NCBI GenBank assembly: GCA_030035585.1 | Contig: CM057463.1 | Coordinates: 142,198,736-142,262,735 of the forward strand | Direction: 5' to 3' | DNA: 64,000 nt | DNA from: Dugong dugon | Taxonomy: Eukaryota > Chordata > Mammalia > Sirenia > Dugongidae | Shown here: one piece after another, positions 44,649 to 56,441 of the stretch | Layout: each line of letters opens with the position of its first letter | Position numbering within the stretch: position 1 is the first letter of the stretch | Made by a program: the position numbers and the translations under genes | The notes under the pieces: generated by a model | The model's input: only the letters and a program-made list of their open reading frames with translations | Told to the model about the DNA's origin: nothing | Databases searched by the model: none

Positions 44649-47600
44649 CTTTTTTTAAAAAATACACATTTTATTTTGTTGTTGTTGAAAATATACACAG
44701 CAGAACATACACCAATTAAACTATTTCTACATGTACAGTTCCATGACATTGGTTACATTTTTCAAATTGTGCCACCATTCTCACCCTCCTTTTCCAAGTT
44801 GTTCCTCCCTCATTAACATTAACTCAAACTCACCGCCCCCTAAGTTTCCTATGTAATCTTTCCAGTTGCTCTTGTCAATTTGATCCCATAGACAGTTCTT
44901 AAAAGTGCACAATGCTCAAGGCAGATGTTCTTTACTAATTAAGCTAAACTACCGTTTGGGTTAAAGACTACTTTAGGGGATAATTTTGGTTTAAGGTTTA
45001 AAGATTATCTCAGGGCAATAGTTTTGGGAGTTCATCCAGCATCAATGGCTCCAGAAAGTCTGGATTCCATGAGAATTTGAAATTCTGTTCTGCATTTTTC
45101 CCCTTTTAATTAGAATTCTTATATAGAATCTTTGATCAAAATGTTTAGTAATGGTAGCTGGGCACCATCCAGTTCTTCTGGTGTTATGGCAAAAGATAGC
45201 CAGTGACTTTTTTTTTTTTAATGTTTTTAAATTGTACTTTAGATAAAGGCTTACAGAACAAATAGTTTCTCATTAAACAGCACACATATTGTTTTATGAC
45301 ATTGGTTAACGACCCCACAACATGTCAACACTCTCTTTTCTCGAACTTGGGTTCCCTATTACCAGCTTTCCTGTCCCCTCCTCCTTCTAGTCCTTGCCCC
45401 TGGGCTGTTGTTCCCCATTTGTCTCGTTTTGTTTTATGGGCCTGTCTAATCTTTGGCTGAAGGGTGAACCTCAGGAGTGACTTCATTACTGAGCTAAAAC
45501 GGTGTTCAGGGCCATACTCTTCGGGTTTCTCCAGTTTCTGTCAGGCCAATAAGTCTGATTTCTTTCTGTGAGTTAGAATTTTGTTCTACGTTTTTTTCTA
45601 GCTCTGGCTGGGACCTTCTGTTGTGATCCCTGTCAGAGCAGTCAGTGTTGGTAGCTGGCACCATCTAGTTGTACTGGACTCAGTCTGGTGAAGACCATGG
45701 TAGTTGTGGTTCATTAGTACTTTGGACTAATCTTTCCCTTGTATCTTATTTTCTTCATTCTCTCTTCCTCCGGAAGGGGTGAGATCAGTGGAGTATCTTA
45801 GATGGCTGCTCACAGGCTTTTAAGATCCCAGACGCTACTCACCAAGGTAGACTGTAGAGTATTTTCTTTATAAAATATGTTATGCCAATTGAGCTAGATG
45901 TTCCCCAAGACCATGGTCCCCACAGCCCTCCACCCAGCAATTCAATCCCTCAGGGAGTTTGGATGTGCCTAAGGAGCTCCCATGACCTTTCCTTGTACAA
46001 GTTGTGCTGGCTTCCCCAGTATTGTGTACTGTCTTACTCTTCACCAAAGTTACCACTTATCTATTGTCTATTTAGTGTTTTTCCATCTCCACCCCTCCCT
46101 TCCCTCATAACTGCCAAAGATTGTTTCTTTTTGTGTGTAAACCTTTCATGAGTTTTTACAGTGGTGGTCTCATACATTATTTATCCTTTTGTGATTGACT
46201 TATTTCACTCAGCATAACACCCTCCAGGTTCGTCCATGTTATGAGATGCTTCAAAGATTCATCATTGTTCTTTATAGTTGCATAATACTCCATTGTGTGT
46301 ATGTTCCATAGTTTGTTTATCCTTTCATCTGCTGATGGGCATCTCAGTTGTTTCCATCTTTTTGCTATTGTGAACAATACTGCAAAGAACATGGGCGTGC
46401 ATATGTCCATTCGTGTGACGGCTCTTATTTCTGTAGGATATATTCCTAGGAGTGGGATTGCTGGATAATATGGTATTTCTATTTCTAGCTTTCTAAGGAA
46501 GAGCCATATCATTTTCCAAAATGGTTGTATCATTTTGCATTCCCACCAACAGTGCATAAGAGTTCCGGTCTCCCCACAGCCTCTCCAATATTTGTTACTT
46601 CCAGTTTTTTTGAATCGTGTCATATAATGCCAGAGTGAGATGGTATCTTATATCTCATAGTGATTTTGATTTGCATTTCTGTAATGGCTAGTGATCACGA
46701 GCATTTCCTCATGTCGGCCACTTGAATGTCTTCTTTGGTGAAGTGTCTGTTCATTTCCTTTGTCCATTTTTTAATCGGATTATTTGTCTTTTTGTTGTAG
46801 AGGTGTTGGATTTTCTTGCAGATTTTAGAGATTAGACCTTTGTCTAGTTTGTAATGACTAAAATTTTTTTCCCAGTCTGTTCTCTTTTTACTCTTTTGGT
46901 GAAGTCTTTTGATGAGCATTTAAGCATTTAATTTTTAGAAGATTCCAGTTATCTCCCATTCTCTTCTGGAGTTTGTGTGTTGTTGGTTATGGTTTGTATC
47001 CTGTTAATGTCGTGCATTAGGACCTTTAGTGTTGATCCTATTTTTTCTTCTATGAACTTTATCGTTTCAGTACCAGGCTGTTTTGACTACCATAGCTGTA
47101 GAATATGTTCTGAGGTCAGGTAGTACGAGTCTCCTACTTTATTCTTCTTCTTCAATAGTGCTTTACTTATCCAGGGCTTCTTCCCTTTCCATATAAAGTT
47201 AATGATTAGATTTTGCATCTCTTTGAAGAATGTTGGTATTTTGATAGGGATTGCATTGTATTTGTAAATTGCTTTGGGTAGAATTGTTGTTTTCACAATG
47301 CTGAGTCTACTATCCATGAGCATGGTATGTTTTTCCATTTATGTAGATCCCTTTTGGTTTCTTGCAGTAGTGTTTTGTAGTTTCCTTTGTATATGTCTTT
47401 TACATTCCTGGTTATATTTATTCCTAAGTATTTTATTTTTTTAGGGGCTATTATAAATGGTATTGTTTTCCTGATTTCCTTTTCATCGTTCTCTTTATTG
47501 CTGTATAAGAAGCCAACTGATTTTCTATGTTTATCTTGTATCCTGCTACTCTGCTGAATCTTTCTATTAGTTCCAGTAGTTTTCTCATGGAGTCTTTTGG

Positions 47601-47761
47601 GTTTTCTATGTATAGTATCATATTATCCACAAATAGGGACAATTTTACTTCTTCATTACCAATTTGGATACCATTTATTTCTTTTTTATGCCTTATTGCT
47701 CTGGCTAGGACTTCCAGCACAATGTTAAATTGGTGTGGTGATAAAGGACATCCTTGTCTTT
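44649..47761 (-). mobile_element. 5'-truncated L1 with a compound 3' end
   Basis: One 11-bp target duplication encloses two L1-derived blocks. 44650-45200 is an L1 3' end of one type (B cassette plus its own upstream 3' UTR, with CACCATCCAGTTCTTCTGGT). 45210-47761 is a second L1 piece with its own oligo(T), A cassette, 3' UTR and the 3' half of ORF2. ORF2 is broken into frames at 46177-46623, 46695-46919, 47087-47338 and 47451-47720, and the RT FADD box reads FVDN. A part of ORF2 between about 46970 and 47070 is also deleted. Confidence 0.85.
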
Positions 47762-47772
47762 TGGAAGCAATA
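47762..47772 (+). repeat. Target-site duplication, right (compound L1)
   Basis: Partner of 44638-44648. Confidence 0.85.
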
Positions 47773-47974
47773 TCTTAATTGATATTGGAATTAACCAATA
47801 TAAGTATTTCAAGAGAAGTATACTTTAGTGCCACTGTAGCCTGAAAAGTCATTGTGGCATTCTATATTCATCAAGCCTCTTTTTAATGAAATTGAAGGTT
47901 GTAAGTACTAATGTCTTCTCCCTTAAAAAAGTACATTTTAAAATCACATAAGTCTTCTTTTTATTGTTTCTGTA

Positions 47975-48376
47975 TTTGTTGTTATTGTTGTTCATTGCCA
48001 TTGAGTCAGCTCCAGCTCCTGGTGACCCCATGTACAATAGAATGAAAAGATGCTCAGTCCTGTGCCATCTTTATAATCAGTAGTATTTTTGAATCCCTTG
48101 TTGCAGCCACTGTGTATTTTGAGTGCCTTTCAACCTAGGAGTCTCGTCTTCCAGCATTTTATTGGACAATATTCTGTTTTGATCCATAGGATTTTCATTG
48201 GCTAATTTTTGAATATACAATGCCAGGCCTTTCTTCCTATTCTGTCTTAGTCTGGAAGTTCTGCTGAAACCTGACCGCACTGGGTGACCTTGCTTTTATT
48301 TGAAATACTGGTGGCATAGCTTTCAGCATCATAGCAACACGCAAGCCGCTACAATACGATAAACTGACAGATGGTG
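47975..48376 (-). mobile_element. Headless RTE-tailed SINE-like element
   Basis: On the minus strand it starts at CCACCATCTGTCAGTTTATC and ends in an (AAC)n-type tail, seen here as TTGTTGTTATTGTTGTT. Internal landmarks: GCATCATAGCAACACGCAAG and CTGGTGACCCCATGTACAAT. It lacks the tRNA-Gly-like head seen at 51301-51370. Confidence 0.78.
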
Positions 48377-49156
48377 GATTTCCATGATTAGGAAACCTAT
48401 GATTCCTAAGGCAATTGGAAGCAGGTAGTGTTCCACATACTAACATGTCAAATTACACTACAAAGAGAAAGAATTCTTGTCCAGGCCCTGCTCAGGATAT
48501 GAGAAGTGTGAGAAAACAATAAAGAAAGTGTCTGTCAAGCGTAGAGAAGCCCAAGTGGAGTGTTCATCAGAAGCTGCCAAAAGGAGCAAATTCATAGGCA
48601 AATCTAAAATCCCAATCTTGAGGGGAAACTAAAGATCATGGACAGATAAGTAGTTCCAAGTTTTCAGACCAATGACTAAAGCAAAACTAAAAATACATGT
48701 TAGTTGAAAGCAAGAAGGTCTAAGGCATACAGGTATTAGACTGAAACTATGAAAAATAAACAGCTGTTTGTGATCACTTCATGTATTCCTGGCCATTACC
48801 ATATGATCATATGGGGCAGGAGTGATGGCTTGCCACTACTAGACAGAATCAGTCAAGAATGAAGAGTGCATTACTCTAACATTTAACTTAAGTCGCAAAG
48901 AAGTTTTGTTTCTTTTTTGATTAAACTTCTCTGACTGTGTGATAGAAATGTTTCTATGCAATTGACTTCTGATTTCATCCAAATCTCACCGAACACTAAA
49001 GTCAGTTAGAACTTCAGGATTCTACAATGAAACTATTCAGAGTAGAAAACAAGACCTTTGATAATTAGCATGCTTTGATGAGCCAAGTGAAGTGCCTTTC
49101 TCTTTACATTATTTTAGGAATAGTATTATGAGCGTTTGCCTCAATAAACTCATTCA
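48377..49156. other. No recognised feature
   Basis: No repeat or coding signature recognised. Confidence 0.4.
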
Positions 49157-49385
49157 ATGAATTAATAGAGTCCCTGGGTGGTGAAAACTGTTAACACACT
49201 TGGCTGCTAGCCTAAAGGTTGGCAGTTTAAGTCTACCCAGAAGCACATGGGAAGAAAGGCCTGGCAATCTACTTCTAAAAAATCAGTCATTGAAAATCTT
49301 ACAGAGCACAGTTCGACTCTGACACACATGGGGTTGCCATGAGTCAGAAATGACTTGACAGCAACTGGTTTTAATGCATTAATAG
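49157..49385 (+). mobile_element. AfroSINE-like, GAGTCCCTGGG subfamily, with target duplication
   Basis: Body 49169-49373 begins GAGTCCCTGGGTGGTGAAAA and shares the variant middle (GAAAGGCCTGGCAATCTACT; TCGACTCTGACACACATGG) with the copy at 12070. The 12-bp target duplication ATGAATTAATAG/ATGCATTAATAG occupies 49157-49168 and 49374-49385. Confidence 0.92.
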
Positions 49386-49454
49386 GAAATTTCATCAAGT
49401 TTAAGGAACACTTTGTGATTGTAAAAAACTGTTCTGTGCTTAGTTCTGCAATTA

Positions 49455-49607
49455 CATGGTAAGAGCTCAGACTGCTAACCAAAAGGTTGGCAGTTTGAAT
49501 CCACCAGATGCTCTTTGCAAACCCTATGGGGCAGTTCTACTCTGTCCTATAAGGTTGCTATGAGTCAGAGTTGATTCAGTGGCAGCGGGTTTGGGTTTTT
49601 TTTTTTA
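49455..49607 (+). mobile_element. AfroSINE, slightly 5'-truncated
   Basis: Starts inside the A-box (TGGTAAGAGCTCAGACTGC), followed by GGCAGTTTGAATCCACCAG, TCTACTCTGTCCTATAAGG and a T-rich tail. Confidence 0.93.
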
Positions 49608-50914
49608 AAACAGTGTTACTATATATTTTCAATGGAATTTTTCTTTAAAAAAAAAGATGTCTTCTAAAATCTAAGATTGATTAGACCACATCAGCCATCA
49701 ATATCCCTTCCCTCCTGGAAGCTTTTGGAGCTGGAGGTGCTGTGTGCATTTCGTGGTGTAAGAGGGACCCTGGCTCCCCACATGTTCACAAATACATTCC
49801 GGCTGAAATATTTTCTAATTACTAACCCTAAACAAAAGGTGTCAGTAAATGTTTCAAAGGCATTAGACTCTATCTTCTTTAGGTACAAATCCCTATGCTT
49901 ATTTTCTTTCTTTCATGAAATCTGGCAAAGTGCAGAAAAGAAAAAATAAGGGCACCTGGCTAGGACCTTCATAAATAATTAAATGAATAAGTGAATGTAT
50001 TAATGAGGAGTATCATTCAAAAGTGCTTATTGGACTAGCTGATTGTTTTACTCTAACTGTATTTCAGTCATTGGGACTATGTTTGACATATATTTAAAGC
50101 TCAAGAAAATTTCTCCAAGAACCCAGATCACTATTTGAATTTGTTTCGACTCAGTTAAGGAAAGCATACAATCATGGGAAGCCTGATGTTCTCCTCTTAC
50201 ATGCATCTTCAAGATGTCGATACAAACTGAGGTTTGCTCCACAGAAACAACAGCGTATATTTAATCAACGCATTATATGGCAAAGGAATAAGTTCTGCAA
50301 AATCCCAGTTAACAAAGTATTCACAGTTCATTTTATTCACTTATGGCGAACATAGAAGAAGTGGACTGGGGTAGACTGCCCTCCTCTCCCAAAGACATGA
50401 TAGTATCCTCGGCAGAGCTGCTGACTGCACACAAGGTATGATTTTATCATTTATTCCTAAAGAAATAAGGTCCCTAGGAGAATTACCCCTGTGCTTTCCC
50501 TTCATTACGATTGCCACTGCCTTCTTCCTCAACCACTGCTCCCTCCTCTCCTCTGCTCCTCCCCAAGGCAGCCAGTGTTCTTCCGTTCAAACCCTAAAGA
50601 CCAAAACTTGCCCAGGATTGCTTCTTGTGACTCTCAGGTGAATGCTCTCACCATAATCCAGATTGGCAGGTTTGTGCACATGCAGACAAATGATAAGAAG
50701 AGAATGCAATACTTAAAAAGGGTGTTTTTAACAAAAATCTTTAAAGTGAAACAAAATATAAACTTGGTCTGGTTGGCTCAATAACATCGATTTGGAAGTG
50801 GTCCTATCCAAAAGTAGGATTTGAAGGCTTCTCTTTCAGACTTGAGGTGCTAGGTTTCAAGTTCCGTTGTCGTTTTTAACACACTTTTTGCACTTTGGGC
50901 TATTTTCAGTTTTG
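49608..50914. other. No recognised feature
   Basis: Mixed sequence; no repeat family, exon or long frame identified. Frames of 60-97 codons at 49677-49949 and 50491-50784 look like chance. Confidence 0.4.
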
Positions 50915-51020
50915 TACCCCTATTGAACTCTCTTTGCCTGGAAAACTCCAATTTGCTCTTTAAGATCCAAGCCAAATGTCATCTCTTCTCCTCTAAATAG
51001 AGTTAGTTGATCAATCCACT
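50915..51020 (+). mobile_element. Ancient L2 LINE fragment
   Basis: TCTTTGCCTGGAAAACTCC, CTTTAAGATCCAAGCCAAAT and GTCATCTCTTCTCC in order match the L2 3' region. Confidence 0.75.
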
Positions 51021-51053
51021 GTGCTTTCTCAACTCTTAATATGTACCTCCGTG

Positions 51054-51371
51054 TTGTTGTTGTTGGCTGCCCTTAAGTCAGCCCCAGAATCATGGTGACC
51101 CCAACCAAAATGGAACAAAGCACTGTCCAGTTGTGGATCTGACCATTGTGATCCATAGGATTTTAACTGGCTGATTTTCAGAAGTAGGTCACCAGGCCTT
51201 TTTCCTAGCCCATCTTAGTCTGCAAGCTCTGCTGAAACCTGTTCAGCATCATAGCAACACACAACCTCCACTAATAGACAGGTGGTGACTGCGCATGAGG
51301 TGCATTGGCTGGGAATCCAACCCGGGCCTCCCATATGAAGGGGAGAATTCTGCCACTAAGCCACCAATGCC
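51054..51371 (-). mobile_element. SINE with tRNA-Gly-like head and RTE-type tail
   Basis: On the minus strand the first 70 bases (51370 down to 51301) read like tRNA-Gly: GCATTGGTGGCTTAGTGGCA, then AGAATTCTCCCCTTCATATG, then GGAGGCCCGGGTTGGATTCC. These include both polymerase III promoter boxes. The body follows (matching 47975-48376 and 56442-56850), then GGGGTCACCATGATTCTGGG and an (AAC)n tail at the left. Parts of the body are deleted relative to the other copies. Confidence 0.85.
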
Positions 51372-51579
51372 TCTAACATGTGTTAATATGTACTATTGCA
51401 ACCAGACTGGTCCATATGATTTAGTTCTTATGGATTAGCGGATTGTTTCACTCTAATTGTACTTTATGTCATTGCGAAAAGAACTATTAATTAAGCCACC
51501 AAGATTTGAGGATTTATCTGTTACAGAGTTTAATTAACTAATACATGTGTCTTGCATTTTGTTTATTGGCCATGTAATG

Positions 51580-51718
51580 GAGCCCTGGTGGCGCAGTGGT
51601 TAAGTGCTATAACTGCTAATCAAAAGCCTCTATGAGGCAGTTCTACTCCGTCCTATAGGGTTGCTATGAATTGGAATCAACTCAACAGCAACAGATTTGG
51701 TTTTTGTTTTTGTTTTTT
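51580..51718 (+). mobile_element. AfroSINE with internal deletion
   Basis: The head GGAGCCCTGGTGGCGCAGTG is the best preserved in the window. After CTGCTAATCAAAAG it skips the B-box/middle region and resumes at TCTATGAGGCAGTTCTACTC, ending GAATTGGAATCAACTCAACA with a GTTTTT tail. Confidence 0.93.
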
Positions 51719-51720
51719 AC

Positions 51721-52130
51721 TATGTTTTAGGCCCTGAAGATATCACTACAGATAAGACATGTAAACAGCCTGCCTTCATAAAGCTTAACATTGCAGGGGA
51801 CAGATATTTAATGTATAAGTAAACAAACAAATAAATAAGTGGTGATAAGGCCTACAAAGGAAGTACAAGAGCTGATGTAGCCGGGAACCTAACTTAGATG
51901 GACAGCCAGGGAATGCTTCTCTGAGGAGGGGCCGTTTGGACAGATATCTGAAGGCAGGGAAAGAGCTAGTCATTTGTTTCATTTGTCTGAGCTACTCTGG
52001 GAAAGCACCCACTAGCACAGTGCCTGGCACGTGATGGCTGCTCATAGATGAATCAATGCAAACTTGAAATGTTGATCTCATGCAAAGATATCTTTATGTA
52101 ATGAATTGGATGAGTGAATAAATGAGTTGT
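51721..52130. repeat. Ancient L2/MIR-like repeat cluster, probable
   Basis: GGCCCTGAAGATATCACTAC, GGAATGCTTCTCTGAGGAGG and CTAGCACAGTGCCTGGCACG are phrases typical of old L2/MIR-class elements. Orientation and boundaries are uncertain. Confidence 0.45.
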
Positions 52131-52588
52131 GAAATCTGAATTTGGTGAAAGCTCCCTTAAACTTAAAATACTTTCATGTAAATTGGTCTAAATTAAATTT
52201 AGTTTAACTTGCTGTAATTCATTTTAGATAATTTTGTATTTAATTAGGTAATAAACATGTTCTGATCATTTTGAAAAGCTTTTACAGATTGCTGATTAAG
52301 TTGATAAATGAGCATTGTACTGTGAATATTTAATATCTTGTTCCTAACAATGATAATTCTACATTTTCTAAAATAATTCACAGTCACAATAATTTTCAAT
52401 CATTTTTCTCATATGAATTACCGCTATGTTTTGATACTATATCTTTATAATTATTCCTTTAATATTCACCTCACCTAAAATCTTCCACAAATAACTACTA
52501 GTCGTTTGTCAATTTTGAGCAAATTAACTCTGAAGGGATGGCCCTGCATAGGCAGATTCTATTTCCTTTTAGATCTTAAAGGATAAAA
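52131..52588. other. No recognised feature
   Basis: AT-rich; nothing identified. Confidence 0.4.
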
Positions 52589-52767
52589 AAAAGGTTGTTA
52601 TCAAGTCTATTCCAACTCATTGTGCCCTTGTAGGATGGAGTAGAATGGCCCCATAGGGATTCCAAGGCTGTAAATCTTTACGGAAGCAGACTGCCACATC
52701 TTTCTCTCGCAGAGAACAGCTGGTGGGTTTCAACTTCCGGTCAGCAGCTGAGCCACCAGGGCTTCTT
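52589..52767 (-). mobile_element. AfroSINE, long form
   Basis: Minus-strand copy: GAAGCAGACTGCCACATCTT marks the long-form middle, GGTGGGTTTCAACTTCCGGT the B-box side and CAGCTGAGCCACCAGGGCTT the head. Confidence 0.92.
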
Positions 52768-52975
52768 CTTAAAGAATAAGGGAATTAAAAAATAACAACA
52801 CCTATATCCTTCTGACAGTCCAAACATCATCTGAATATTGAATTCCTAATTTAGATATGTGCATTTAGAGAACTGACATTATATAAGTGGTTATTAGCAT
52901 TTTATCTGTGTTCAGAATTCATTGATTAAAAAGTATAAAAATAGGAGTCTTGTCTTTGAAAAGCTTATCTAGCAG

Positions 52976-53594
52976 TGCTGTGGATTAAATTGTGTCCCCC
53001 TAAATTAGGTGTTGGAATATTAACCCCTAATGAGCCCTGGTGGTGCAGTGGTTAAGTACTCAGCTGCTAACTGAAAGGATGGAGTTAGAACCCACAAGCT
53101 GCTCTGAGGGAGAAAGATGTGGCAGCCGGCTTCTGTAAAGTACAGTGTTGGAAACCCTATAAACAGTTCTACGCTGTCCTATGGGGCCTCTATGAGTCAG
53201 AATCGACTCCATGGCAAAGGGTTTGTTTTATACCTGTGGATGTAATCTGGTTTGGAAATAGGGTTTTCTTTGTTACGTTAATGAGGCCAGATCAGGGCAG
53301 AGTGTGTCCTAAAGCTAATCACTTCTGGGTTATAAAAACAGCAGATTAGACACAGAGACAAGCAAACAGAAAGCCACATGAAGATTGCTAAGAAACCCAG
53401 GAAAACCAGGGCTACAGAAGCTGAAAGAGACAAGGACCTTCCTTCCCCCAGAGCCGACAGAGAGCTCTTTCCCTTAGAGCCAGTGCTCTGAATTCAGACT
53501 TTAAGCCTCTTTAACTGTGAGAAAATAAAGTTCTGTTTTTTAAACCCACCTACTTGTGGTGCTTGTGTTATAGCAGCACTAATAAACTAAGACA
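52976..53594 (+). mobile_element. Solo LTR, ERVL-MaLR-like, with nested AfroSINE
   Basis: Runs from TGCTGTGGATTAAATTGTGT to CACTAATAAACTAAGACA, with TGTGAGAAAATAAAGTTCTG (poly(A) signal) near the 3' end. An AfroSINE splits it 57 bases from its start. No retroviral coding sequence. Confidence 0.8.
53033..53231 (+). mobile_element. AfroSINE, long form, nested in the LTR
   Basis: GAGCCCTGGTGGTGCAGTGG head, long-form block GAAAGATGTGGCAGCCGGCT, 3' end TATGAGTCAGAATCGACTCC. Confidence 0.95.
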
Positions 53595-54289
53595 AGCAGA
53601 AAACATAAAATGAACACAAAGAGCAAACACCTTAGGAGGTTGAGGTGAAGACTAAAATGGACCTGAGATGTTCCTTTCCTCGTTTCTTTGAAAGGTTAGC
53701 CTTCCCAAAGACATTTAATCATCTCAAAATGGACCACACATAGAAACTAATCCTTGCCAAAAAGTTAATTCTAATAATGACATTTCAGGCCTCAAGGTAA
53801 TTTTCTTGGTGGTTCCAACACTGGTCAAACAAGAGCATATGTAAACCTACACTGCTTCCATATAAGCCATGTCATTGTTACTGGGAGTAGAAGCAGGGTC
53901 CAACTTTACCATTTGACTGCAACATATCTAATAATGCCCACTTAAGTGGACAAAACATAGTGATAATGAATATGGAAATAAAAAGTCTGGGAATAAAGTA
54001 CTTCACCCTTTATATGACCAGTATGTGGACAGACTAGGAAAAAAAGGGGAAATGAGCAAAATCCTATTTGAGCAGTAAACTAAAAGGAATCATATATACT
54101 CCGCCTTTGTTCTAATTCTCTTTCGTTTTTACCTTTATTAGTGAGCTTAGAATACGAGTATAGTTCCTAGGGGAGGATGCACTGTCTTTTAGCCAAGAGA
54201 TCTGGGAAGCAGAAGAAGTAGAAATTTGAAAGGAAGAGAAGAGCCCAGAAGGAAGAGTTAAAGAAAATTTCAGACAAAAATTTGGTAAT
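53595..54289. other. No recognised feature
   Basis: No repeat or gene recognised. Confidence 0.4.
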
Positions 54290-54812
54290 CACCATTATTT
54301 TTATTATTATTTTTATGAAGAATTATACACATTTGCTATTTTATCTATTTTTACATGTACAATTCAGTGAATTCAGTGATGTTCACCATGTTATGCAGCC
54401 ATCACCACTGGCCATTTCCATATATTTTTTATCACTCTAAACAGAGACTCAGTGGCTCTTAAGCAATGCTTCCCCATTTCCCTCATCCCCAGCACCTCTG
54501 GTACCTATTGCCATCGAGTCGATTATGACTTATAGCGACCCTTTAGGACAGAGTAGAACTGCCCCATAGGGTTTCCAAAGAGTGGCTGGTGGATTTGAAC
54601 TGCTGACCTTTTAGTTAGCAGCTGTAGCTCTTAACCACTGTGCCACAAGGCCTCTCTGGTAACCAGTAATAAACTTTGGTCTCTATGTATTTGCCTATTC
54701 TGGATAGTTCATGTAAGTGGGATCATACAGTATGTGTCCTTTGTGTCTGACTTATTTCACTCAGCATAATGTTTTGAAGGTTCATCCACGTAGTAGCATG
54801 CGTCAGAATCTA
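54290..54812 (-). mobile_element. Ancient L1M 3' end with nested AfroSINE
   Basis: Plus-strand text TGTACAATTCAGTGAATTC, AGCCATCACCACTGGCCATT, TTTGCCTATTCTGGATAGTT and CACTCAGCATAATGTTTTGA is the complement of an old L1M 3' end in the right order. The SINE at 54504-54653 interrupts it. Confidence 0.85.
54504..54653 (-). mobile_element. AfroSINE nested in ancient L1M
   Basis: Minus-strand copy with GGTGGATTTGAACTGCTGAC, AGCTCTTAACCACTGTGCCA and CATCGAGTCGATTATGAC. CTCTGGTA at 54496-54503 and 54654-54661 is the target duplication. Confidence 0.94.
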
Positions 54813-55932
54813 AAACATTTTATATGAAGGAAAAGGAATGCAAAGGAGCTCATTAGTTATCTCATTCAATCATCACAACTCCCCAGTGGGGCACTTACCT
54901 TCACCTGCATCCAACAAGGAGAGGTTGGCCCTGTCTTTTTCAGCCCCTTAATGTAGACACTTTCTGGAGGTAGAATATCTTGCCACATCCAGTCTTCTCA
55001 GAGTTCACTGTAGCTGTGTACGCAAATATAAAGAAGGAGGCCATTTTGGACTATTAACTATGTGTCATATTCTAGCTTGAAGCACCATTATTTTTTTAAG
55101 TAATTTGCATACTTAAACCATAAACTCCCATTGAAAATAACTCAATCACCAGTTATAAATATCAGCCTTGACCTTGAGTAAAAAATACATTTTCATAAAA
55201 ACCAAACCTCTATTTTTTAAATTGCTATTCTTAGTACCATCAGTTATAATGACGTGAGAAAAGAGAATATTTTCTGCATATATTTTTGCCTAATGAAGAT
55301 ACTTAGAACATGATATTTTTATTAGATTTCTCTTAGTAGAGAAAAAGTTTTGGGTATTAAAAAATCTGATGACCTTTTATTTTTTTCATCTTAATCAGAA
55401 TCTGCAATATTTTTGAGCTCATTACAAAATTCTCTCCTAAGAATGCAAAATGGCACGTATAGCAAAAAGAATTTTACATTTGGAAAGATTTGGAAATTTC
55501 TTGTTGTCAGGGAGCTGATTTAGATATATGGGTTTTATAATTAAAAAAATAAGACAAAGCTCTTAAAAGTCAAAACTGTCCATTAAAACTTTAATAAAAC
55601 TCAAGTATGGTGTGTTCATTGCTTGCTTTAATGATTCTTTGAAAGAGTTATATATGTTCCAGAAAAATTTGACTTTTCTTATTTTTCAGCTCCTCATAAT
55701 CTTGTTGCTTGTCACATTTATCTTCTTGGTAAATTTTTCTTTCTTGGTTAGGCATCTTTATTATGCTCATGGAGACTTGGGAGGGCATTGGTGAAACACA
55801 ATATTTCATTTCTCATTTTAATTTAGCTAATAACTTTAAATTCCTGCCAAAATAGCTCCTGTCCTCCTCAATTTATTGATGTTTTGTGGCAGTGTTTTGG
55901 TAGCTGTTTGGCAAACCCATCTTCCCTCCCTA
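54813..55932. other. No recognised feature
   Basis: AT-rich sequence; a 60-codon hydrophobic frame at 55612-55794 has no family signature. Confidence 0.4.
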
Positions 55933-56107
55933 TTAGGTAAATACTCATTGCCGTCAAGTCAATTCTGACTCATATCAGACCTATAAGACAGAGTAGAACT
56001 GCTCCATAGGGTTTCCAAGGAGTGGCTGGTGGATTGGAACTGCTGACCTTTTAGTTAGCAGCTGAACTCTTAATCACTGTACTGCCAGGGCTCCTCTTAG
56101 GTAAATA
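55933..56107 (-). mobile_element. AfroSINE with perfect 11-bp target duplication
   Basis: Body 55944-56096 on the minus strand (TAGCAGCTGAACTCTTAATC head side, GGTGGATTGGAACTGCTGAC, GCCGTCAAGTCAATTCTGAC 3' end). TTAGGTAAATA flanks it at 55933-55943 and 56097-56107. Confidence 0.95.
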
Positions 56108-56400
56108 GCTTACCTATATTTCCCAGCCTCCTTTGCAGTCATGTACAGCTTTGTGACTGAGTAATAGCCCATGGAATGTGAGCAGGTATATCTTGTGCCT
56201 CCTTCAGGCCTGGCCTGCAAACCCCACCCCCCGCCCTCCGCAGTGCGGTACTTTATGCCCTTCCCCTTCACAGGGACTTTGGAAGCCACGTGAGGAAGAT
56301 AATGGAGCCACAAAAGTGAAAAAGCCTGCATCAGAAGCACCTACTTTGAACTTCATGTGAGGAAAAGCAAACTTAAGTTGGGTTAATTCATAAGATTTGA
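56108..56400 (+). repeat. Ancient medium-reiteration repeat, family uncertain
   Basis: TTCCCAGCCTCCTTTGCAGT, CCCATGGAATGTGAGCAGG and TATGCCCTTCCCCTTCACAG in this order resemble an old mammalian element, apparently the family also seen at 11700-12000. Name not determined. Confidence 0.4.
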
Positions 56401-56441
56401 GGGTTCATTTGTTCCTGCAGTTAGCATTACCTTAATTAATT

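Noticed and set aside
49677..49949. 90-codon frame resembling an exon
   Set aside because: No convincing splice sites in phase and no recognisable protein similarity.
51301..51370. Possible tRNA-Gly gene
   Set aside because: Both promoter boxes are present but stems are imperfect, and the sequence continues directly into a SINE body shared with other loci, so it is a SINE head.
55612..55794. Hydrophobic 60-codon frame that could be a small membrane protein
   Set aside because: Leu/Phe/Ile richness follows from AT-rich, T-rich sequence; no conservation evidence is available.
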